64,000 nt of DNA from Enterobacter cloacae (GTDB lineage Bacteria > Pseudomonadota > Gammaproteobacteria > Enterobacterales > Enterobacteriaceae): assembly GCF_011078175.1 (NCBI RefSeq), contig NZ_JAALCJ010000006.1, forward strand, positions 62,001-126,000, in the 5' to 3' direction. The number at the start of each line of letters is the position of its first letter. The first letter of the stretch is position 1. A program made the position numbers and the translations under genes. This document shows, one piece after another, positions 58,123 through 64,000 of this stretch. The notes under the pieces were generated by a model. That model saw only the letters and a list, made by a program, of their open reading frames with translations. It did no database searches and was not told where the DNA came from.

Positions 58123-58350
58123 CTCGCTAACAACCAGGAATAAAGGGACTATAGGGGGCGGCTTAGACCGAATGAAATTACGAATTGGAATGAGTAGTTA
58201 CTCAATGGAATAACGCCGTGGAAAAGCAAATATCAAAAAGTGCTTAACACGCGAAATTTCGGGCATTTAAGAGCAATTCAAATTGTGTCTACCCGGTCAC
58301 AGTTTCATACTATGCAGGTTAAAATTTTGCTCTGTTTTTAAGGACTCCCT

Positions 58351-59394
58351 ATGTTTTCCGCAATGCGCCACCGATTCGTTGCCCTGGCGCTCGGCGTTTG
58401 CTTTATCCTTCCGGCTCAGGCAAAAAATCAATCTTACGGCGAAATAGCCAGCACGCAGGCGCGGCATATTGCTACGGTCTTTCCGGGCCGCATGACCGGA
58501 ACCCCAGCCGAGATGCTCTCGGCAGACTATATTCGTCAGCAGTTTGCAGACATGGGCTATAAAAGTGACATTCGCGCTTTCCATAGCCGCTACATCTATA
58601 CCTCCCGTAATAAAACGCAGAACTGGCATAACATAACCGGCAGCACGGTTATTGCAGCGCACGAAGGCAAGGCGGCTCAGCAAATTATGATTATGGCGCA
58701 CCTTGATACCTACACGCCGTTGAGCGACGCCGACGTCGATAATAACCTCGGCGGGCTGACGCTTCAGGGGCTGGATGACAATGCCGCGGGGCTGGGCGTG
58801 ATGCTTGAGCTGGCCGAACGCCTGAAGAATATTCCGACGAAATACAGCATTCGCTTTGTCGCGACCAGCGGCGAAGAAGAAGGAAAACTCGGCGCTGAGA
58901 ATCTCCTTAAACGCATGAGCGCTGAGGAGAAGAAAAATACGTTGCTGGTGGTTAACCTCGATAATCTGATCGTGGGGGATAAGCTCTATTTTAATAGCGG
59001 ACAGAGCACGCCGAGCAGCGTACGTAAACTCACCCGCGACCGGGCGCTGGCGCTTGCCCGCGCGCATGGCGTCTATGCCGCGACAAATCCGGGCGGTAAT
59101 CCGGAGTATCCTAAAGGCACAGGCTGCTGTAATGACGGTGAAGTGTTTGATAAGGCGGGCATCCCGGTGCTTTACGTCGAAGCGACGAACTGGGCGCTGG
59201 GCAAAAAAGATGGCTATCAGCAGCGCAGCAAATCGAAAGCCTTCCCGGACGGGACCAGCTGGCATGATGTGCGGCTGGATAATCAGCAACACATTGATAA
59301 AGCGCTACCGCAGCGAATTGAGCACCGCAGCAGGGATGTTGTGAAAGTGATGCTGCCGTTGGTGAAGGAGCTGGCGAAAGCGGGGAAAGGCTGA
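58351..59394 (+). CDS. iap: Alkaline phosphatase isozyme conversion aminopeptidase Iap
   Basis: 347 residues with a signal peptide (cleavage after AQA near residue 24). M28 family zinc ligands appear in MAHLDTYTP, GLDDNAAG and TSGEEEGKLGAEN. It removes N-terminal Arg from alkaline phosphatase in the periplasm. The 228-base upstream gap holds no gene that I can see. In E. coli the iap-cysH interval holds CRISPR-cas; here the next gene is cysH, 69 bases away. Confidence 0.96.
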   Translation: MFSAMRHRFVALALGVCFILPAQAKNQSYGEIASTQARHIATVFPGRMTGTPAEMLSADYIRQQFADMGYKSDIRAFHSRYIYTSRNKTQNWHNITGSTVIAAHEGKAAQQIMIMAHLDTYTPLSDADVDNNLGGLTLQGLDDNAAGLGVMLELAERLKNIPTKYSIRFVATSGEEEGKLGAENLLKRMSAEEKKNTLLVVNLDNLIVGDKLYFNSGQSTPSSVRKLTRDRALALARAHGVYAATNPGGNPEYPKGTGCCNDGEVFDKAGIPVLYVEATNWALGKKDGYQQRSKSKAFPDGTSWHDVRLDNQQHIDKALPQRIEHRSRDVVKVMLPLVKELAKAGKG

Positions 59395-59421
59395 GTTTTT
59401 TAAGTATAGCGTGGCCTGATG

Positions 59422-59455
59422 CCCTCCCCACCCCTCTCCCACAGGGAGAGGGGGG
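59422..59455. repeat. Palindromic intergenic repeat between iap and cysH
   Basis: CCCTCCCCACC then CCTCTCCCACAGGGAGAGG is a nearly intact copy of the family at 3138. It fills the short space between convergent iap and cysH, with no CRISPR repeats. Confidence 0.7.
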
Positions 59456-59463
59456 TTCAGGAA

Positions 59464-60198
59464 TCACCCTTCGTGCAACCCGCACTCGCGCTTCAGCCCA
59501 AAAAATCGCGTCTCTTCTTCCGCCATTCCCGGTTCCCATTTACGCGTGGTATGGGTGTCGCCTACCGACAGGTAGCCCTGATCCCACAGCGGATGGTACT
59601 TCAGCCCGTGCTTTTGCAGATACTGGTACACCGTACGGTTATCCCAGTCGATGATCGGCAGCACTTTGAACACGCCGCGCTGCACCGCCAGCACCGGAAG
59701 CGTGGCGCGACTGCCAGACTGCTCACGGCGCAGCCCTGCAAACCACGTCTGCGCGTTAAGCTCTTTCAGCGCCCGGTTCATCGGCTCGACTTTGTTGATC
59801 GCATTGTATTTCTCAATGCCCTCAACGCCCTGCTCCCACAGCTTGCCGTAGCGCGCCTCCTGCCAGGCCGCGCTTTCCGTCGCGCGGTAGACTTTCAGGT
59901 TCAGCCTGAGCTTATCCGTCAGCTCGTCAATAAACTGGTAGGTTTCCGGGAACAGATAGCCCGTATCGGTGAGGATCACCGGAATATCCGGACGGATCTG
60001 ATTCACCAGATGCAGACTGACCGCCGCCTGAATACCAAAGCTCGACGACAGCACATAGTCTCCCGGCAGGTTTTCCAGCGCCCACGCCACGCGCCCTTCG
60101 GCGTCCAGCTTTTCCAGTTGGGCATTGGTTTCTGCGAGTGCCAGAATGCGTTCGACTTTTGGCAATGCGTTGAGCGCGTTTAGATCGAGTACGGACAT
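59464..60198 (-). CDS. cysH: Phosphoadenosine phosphosulfate reductase CysH
   Basis: 244 residues, the E. coli length. [15 protein letters not shown] (about 51-65) and the catalytic Cys in the C-terminal KRECGLHEG are present, and no extra iron-sulphur cysteines, so it is the PAPS-specific type. It uses thioredoxin to make sulfite. It is 15 bases after cysI in the cysJIH operon. Confidence 0.97.
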   Translation of the reverse strand: MSVLDLNALNALPKVERILALAETNAQLEKLDAEGRVAWALENLPGDYVLSSSFGIQAAVSLHLVNQIRPDIPVILTDTGYLFPETYQFIDELTDKLRLNLKVYRATESAAWQEARYGKLWEQGVEGIEKYNAINKVEPMNRALKELNAQTWFAGLRREQSGSRATLPVLAVQRGVFKVLPIIDWDNRTVYQYLQKHGLKYHPLWDQGYLSVGDTHTTRKWEPGMAEEETRFFGLKRECGLHEG

Positions 60199-60213
60199 AA
60201 ATACCTCTCGTGG

Positions 60214-61926
60214 TTACTCCCAGAAATCCCTTGCGGGATCGAGCACCGGGCGAATGATGCCCGCACGTACTGTAAAGTCGCCGAAGCCTTCATCCGCTTC
60301 GCGCTCTTTCGCCCAGCGACCGATAAGCACGTCGAGGGAATCGAGAATTTCCGGTTCGGTGATGTTCTCGCGGAACATACGCGGAATACGCGTCCCGATA
60401 CGGTTACCGCCCAGGTGCAGGTTATAGCGACCCGGCGCTTTCCCTACCAGACCGAGTTCGGCCAGCATCGCGCGACCGCAGCCGTTCGGACAGCCCGTCA
60501 CGCGCATAACAATATGCTCGTCCGGAATCCCGTGTTTTTCCAGAATCGCTTCCACTTTATCCGTGAAGGACGGCAGGAAACGCTCGGCTTCGGCCATCGC
60601 CAGCGGGCAGGTCGGGAACGACACGCAGGCCATTGAGTTTTCGCGCTGCGGCTTCACCGCATTCATCAACCCGTGCTCGCGGGCCAGCTCTTCAATTCTC
60701 GCCTTATCGCTTTCCGGCACGCTGGCGACGATCAGGTTCTGGTTGGCGGTAATACGGAACTCGCCTTTGTGGATCTTTGCGATTTCCAGCAGGCCGGTTT
60801 TCAGCGGACGGCCCGGATAATCCAGTATGCGGCCGTTTTCGATAAACAGCGTCAGGTGCCATTTATTGTCGATGCCTTTCACCCAGCCGATCCGATCGCC
60901 GCGACCGGTGAACTCGTAAGGACGGATTGGCTCAAACTTGATACCCGCGCGACGCTCCACTTCTTCTTTGAACGTCTCTATGCCCACGCGCTCCAGAGTA
61001 TATTTGGTTTTCGCATTTTTACGGTCTGTACGATTACCCCAGTCGCGCTGGGTCGTGACCACGGCTTCCGCTACGGCCAGCGTGTGTTCCAGCGGCAGGA
61101 AGCCGAACTCGCTCGCGGTGCGGGCGTAGGTTTTCTTGTTACCGTGCTCGATAGACAAACCGCCGCCCACCAGCAGGTTAAAGCCCACCAGCTTGCCGTT
61201 TTCGGCAATCGCCACGAAGTTCATGTCGTTGGCGTGCAGATCGATATCGTTCTGCGGCGGGATCACCACCGTGGTCTTGAACTTACGCGGCAGATAGGTC
61301 TGACCGAGGATCGGCTCTTCGTCGGTGGTGGCGACTTTCTCCTGATCGAGCCAAATCTCCGCATAGGCGCGGGTGCGCGGCAGCAGATGCTCGGAGATCT
61401 TTTTCGCCCACTCATACGCTTCCGCGTGCAGCTCGGACTCGTACGGGTTTGAGGTGCATAGCACGTTACGGTTCATGTCGTTGGCCGTCGCCAGCGCGTC
61501 CAGCCCGACGGAGTGCAGCATCTGGTGAACCGGCTTGACGTTCTTCTTCAGAATGCCGTGGAACTGGAAGGTCTGACGGTTAGTCAGACGAATGCTGCCG
61601 TAAATCGTGTTGTCATGGGCAAACTTGTCGATCGCCTGCCACTGTTTGGTGGTGATAATGCCACCCGGCAGACGGCAGCGCAGCAGCATGGCATGACGTG
61701 GCTCCAGCTTCTGTTCGGCACGCTCGGCGCGAATATCGCGGTCGTCCTGCTGATACATACCGTGGAAACGGATCAGCAGGAAGTTGTCACCTTTAAAACC
61801 GCCGGTCAGGCCGTCATTTAAATCTTCGGCAATAGTCCCGCGCAGGTAGTTGCTCTCTACCTTCATGCGCTCGGCATCAGACAGTTTGCCTTCGACCACC
61901 AGTGGGCCAGGGTGTTTTTCGCTCAT
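60214..61926 (-). CDS. cysI: Sulfite reductase hemoprotein CysI
   Basis: 570 residues, the E. coli length. The 4Fe-4S/siroheme cysteines lie in [10 protein letters not shown] (about 434-440) and [10 protein letters not shown] (about 479-483). It reduces sulfite to sulfide with six electrons from CysJ. It shares one base with cysJ (TGATG-type junction at 61926). Confidence 0.98.
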   Translation of the reverse strand: MSEKHPGPLVVEGKLSDAERMKVESNYLRGTIAEDLNDGLTGGFKGDNFLLIRFHGMYQQDDRDIRAERAEQKLEPRHAMLLRCRLPGGIITTKQWQAIDKFAHDNTIYGSIRLTNRQTFQFHGILKKNVKPVHQMLHSVGLDALATANDMNRNVLCTSNPYESELHAEAYEWAKKISEHLLPRTRAYAEIWLDQEKVATTDEEPILGQTYLPRKFKTTVVIPPQNDIDLHANDMNFVAIAENGKLVGFNLLVGGGLSIEHGNKKTYARTASEFGFLPLEHTLAVAEAVVTTQRDWGNRTDRKNAKTKYTLERVGIETFKEEVERRAGIKFEPIRPYEFTGRGDRIGWVKGIDNKWHLTLFIENGRILDYPGRPLKTGLLEIAKIHKGEFRITANQNLIVASVPESDKARIEELAREHGLMNAVKPQRENSMACVSFPTCPLAMAEAERFLPSFTDKVEAILEKHGIPDEHIVMRVTGCPNGCGRAMLAELGLVGKAPGRYNLHLGGNRIGTRIPRMFRENITEPEILDSLDVLIGRWAKEREADEGFGDFTVRAGIIRPVLDPARDFWE

Positions 61927-63731
61927 TAGTAGACATCTCGCTGATAACGGCGCTCTACGCGCAGCTCACTTAAAAATTCATCCGCCGCTTCGGCATCCAT
62001 ACCGCCGAATTCGGCAATCACTTCCAGCAGAGCCTGCTCAACGTCTTTCGCCATGCGATTGGCGTCGCCGCAGACATAAATGTGGGCACCGTCATTGATC
62101 CAGCGCCACAGCTCTGCGCCCTGTTCGCGCAGTTTGTCTTGTACATATACTTTTTCTTTCTGATCGCGAGACCAGGCCAGATCGATGCGGGTCAGCACGC
62201 CCTCTTTGACGTAGCGCTGCCACTCAACCTGGTAGAGGAAATCTTCGGTGAAGTGCGGGTTTCCGAAGAACAGCCAGTTTTTACCCGGCGCGTCGTCTGC
62301 CGCGCGCTGCTGCATAAAGGCGCGGAATGGCGCGATGCCGGTACCTGGGCCAATCATAATCACTGGTGTTTCCGGGTTCGCTGGCAGGCGGAAGTTGTCG
62401 TTATGTTCGATAAAGACGCGCACCTCGCCCTCTTCTTCCACGCGATCGGCCAGGAAACTCGACGCCCCGCCCGCCCGCCCGCGGCCTTCGATGTCGTAGC
62501 GCACCACGCCGACGGTGATGTGGACTTCGCTTTCCACTTCAGCCTGTGAGGAGGCGATGGAGTAAAGGCGCGGCGTCAGCGGACGCAGCAGGCCGATCAG
62601 CGCGTCGGCATCCAGCTGTGCCGGGGAGAAACGCACCATATCGACAATCGGCGTCGTCGCGGCGTAATGCTGTAACTTCGCCTTGTCCCCCACCAGCGGC
62701 AGGAGGGACTCGCTGCGCGTTAAGGTCGCGTAGTTTTCAACGATGTTAGCGGTGTTCACCGTCAGTTCGAAATGCCACTGGAGCGCTTCAGAGAGCGGCA
62801 GCGTTTTGCCTTCCACCTGAACAGGCTCCGTGCCTTTCAGCCAGAGCAGCTCAACCAGCTCTTGAACCAGCGCCGGATCGTTCTGATACCAGACGCCCAG
62901 CGCATCGCCAGGCTGGTAACGCAGACCGGAGTCGCCAAGATCGATTTCGATATGGCGCACGTCTTTTTCCGAATCACGGCCCGTGATTTTCTGGTTTACC
63001 GACAGGCTCGCCGTCAGCGGCGCCTCTTTCGTGTAAGGGCTGGTGTGGATTTCATTGACGGTGCCCGCTGCGGTAACGGCAGCCTGCGCGGGCGTCTCTT
63101 TCGGGACGCGGGCCTTCAGCACCTCAACGATGCGCGCCCGCCATTCGGCGGCGGCGGCCTGATATTCGACATCAGCATCTACGCGGTCCAGCAGGCGCTC
63201 TGCGCCCAGCTCCGCCAGCTTGCTGTCGAAATCTTTACCAGACTGGCAGAAAAATTCATAGGACGTGTCACCGAGGCCGAAGACGGCAAAGGCGGTGCCC
63301 TCCAGCTTTGGCGCTTTTTTGGAGAACAGGAACTTATGCAGCGCGACGGCTTCTTCCGCAGGCTCACCTTCTCCCTGCGTTGACGCCACCACCACCAGCA
63401 TTTTTTCTGACGCGATCTGTTTGAATTTATAATCCCCGGCGTTGACCAGGTTGACGTTCAACTTTGCGGCGATCAGGTCATCACGCAATGCTTCGGCCAC
63501 ACGCCGGGCATTACCCGTTTGCGAAGCGGAGATAAGCGTAATGGCTGGAATTTCAACGGCAGTTGGTGATACGCCAGCCACAGCCCCCGGCTGCTGGTTC
63601 AGCATTCCCCAGAAATAGCCGGAGACCCAGGCAAGCTGGGTGGGTGAAAAATCGGAAGTCGCGGCCTGTAGGCGCGCCAGTTGCTCCGGGTTAAGGGGAA
63701 GCAAATTTGAAGGTGGGGCCTGTGTTGTCAT
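61926..63731 (-). CDS. cysJ: Sulfite reductase flavoprotein CysJ
   Basis: 601 residues. An N-terminal flavodoxin domain (about 65-200, [15 protein letters not shown] and [12 protein letters not shown]) is followed by an FAD/NADPH domain with [24 protein letters not shown] and [13 protein letters not shown]. It passes electrons from NADPH to CysI. It is the first gene of cysJIH. The start is the first ATG after the AT-rich upstream region. Confidence 0.98.
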   Translation of the reverse strand: MTTQAPPSNLLPLNPEQLARLQAATSDFSPTQLAWVSGYFWGMLNQQPGAVAGVSPTAVEIPAITLISASQTGNARRVAEALRDDLIAAKLNVNLVNAGDYKFKQIASEKMLVVVASTQGEGEPAEEAVALHKFLFSKKAPKLEGTAFAVFGLGDTSYEFFCQSGKDFDSKLAELGAERLLDRVDADVEYQAAAAEWRARIVEVLKARVPKETPAQAAVTAAGTVNEIHTSPYTKEAPLTASLSVNQKITGRDSEKDVRHIEIDLGDSGLRYQPGDALGVWYQNDPALVQELVELLWLKGTEPVQVEGKTLPLSEALQWHFELTVNTANIVENYATLTRSESLLPLVGDKAKLQHYAATTPIVDMVRFSPAQLDADALIGLLRPLTPRLYSIASSQAEVESEVHITVGVVRYDIEGRGRAGGASSFLADRVEEEGEVRVFIEHNDNFRLPANPETPVIMIGPGTGIAPFRAFMQQRAADDAPGKNWLFFGNPHFTEDFLYQVEWQRYVKEGVLTRIDLAWSRDQKEKVYVQDKLREQGAELWRWINDGAHIYVCGDANRMAKDVEQALLEVIAEFGGMDAEAADEFLSELRVERRYQRDVY

Positions 63732-64000
63732 GCGTCGTTATGTTCCAGTAGCAAAGCGGACTTTAAGCGAATAAATCCAAACTGAAGATAAGGTTAACGG
63801 CGGCGATAATAACAATTAAAGAAGGGATGGAAATAATAAATAACCAAATGGACTAACCTGTTTTAGTTATCGTTCTTAACGATAAAAACGATTAAATAAC
63901 CATTTGAAATTAAACAATAAAACCTAATAAATACCATGAATACGAGGCGGTGACCGTTGAGAGCCGTTTTAGTTAATGCTAAAAATTGTGCTTTCCGGTA
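63732..64000 (-). promoter_or_regulatory. AT-rich control region upstream of cysJIH
   Basis: 269 bases without a gene up to the window edge. The stretch is markedly AT-rich and holds an inverted repeat ATCGTT...AACGAT (about 63868-63892). CysB-activated cysJIH transcription from this place is known in E. coli and Salmonella, but I cannot assign exact sites. Confidence 0.5.

Noticed and set aside
58297-59292. 331-codon open frame antisense to iap
   Set aside because: iap has a signal peptide and M28 zinc motifs; the antisense frame has no recognisable domain.

Overview
The window is enterobacterial chromosome, GC-rich over most of its length. It is collinear with the Escherichia coli segment pncC-mltB-gutQ-norRVW-hydN/hypF-asc-hyc-hyp-fhlA-mutS-rpoS-nlpD-cysNDC-iap-cysHIJ. 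Protein identities read by eye, gene order and the accessory genes suggest Enterobacter or a close relative (Lelliottia, Leclercia, Kosakonia); the species cannot be fixed from the sequence alone.

Layout. 1-3050: 5' part of pncC, then a zinc-type ABC importer (binding protein, permease, ATPase, plus a 33-codon membrane micro-ORF) behind a near-perfect Zur box. 3190-9723: mltB, gutQ, norR and divergent norVW with three NorR sites and a sigma-54 promoter; the sorbitol operon that separates mltB from gutQ in E. coli is absent. 9851-13643: hydN-hypF plus a NiCoT nickel permease gene. 13777-17899: ascG and the ascFB beta-glucoside operon. 17900-20001: AT-rich accessory island with a decayed integrase and a three-gene cassette ending in an orphan T6SS Hcp. 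20091-31769: formate hydrogenlyase operon hycABCDEFGHI, divergent from hypABCDE. 31832-33904: fhlA. 34055-38087: siderophore-type iron ABC importer plus MFS transporter with a likely Fur-controlled promoter. 38093-41518: ygbA, a LexA-boxed symE-like toxin gene, mutS. 41659-47061: the variable mutS-rpoS interval, here carrying a hydroxyarylic acid decarboxylase operon (ecdBCD-like) with a divergent MarR regulator, and a LysR regulator divergent from an MFS/NTF2-like pair. 47112-53739: rpoS, nlpD, pcm, surE, truD, ispF, ispD, ftsB, ygbE. 53798-63731: sulfate assimilation genes cysCND with a cysG paralogue, iap, then cysHIJ, with no CRISPR-cas between iap and cysH.

Two themes link the genes. The first is anaerobic hydrogen metabolism: HycA-I form formate hydrogenlyase, HypA-F mature the NiFe site, the NiCoT permease probably supplies nickel, and FhlA with sigma-54 drives transcription. 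The second is sulfate assimilation: CysDN and CysC activate sulfate, CysH and CysIJ reduce it, and CysG makes siroheme for CysI. NorR/NorVW and YgbA belong to the nitric oxide response. Metal supply recurs as zinc, nickel and iron importers, each placed at an insertion point relative to E. coli.

Most of the region is ordinary backbone. The best candidates for something new are the hypothetical/2-TM/Hcp cassette next to a dead integrase (17973-19973), the Zur-controlled zinc operon with its micro-ORF, the LexA-controlled symE-like gene, and a cysG whose Rossmann domain has lost a segment.
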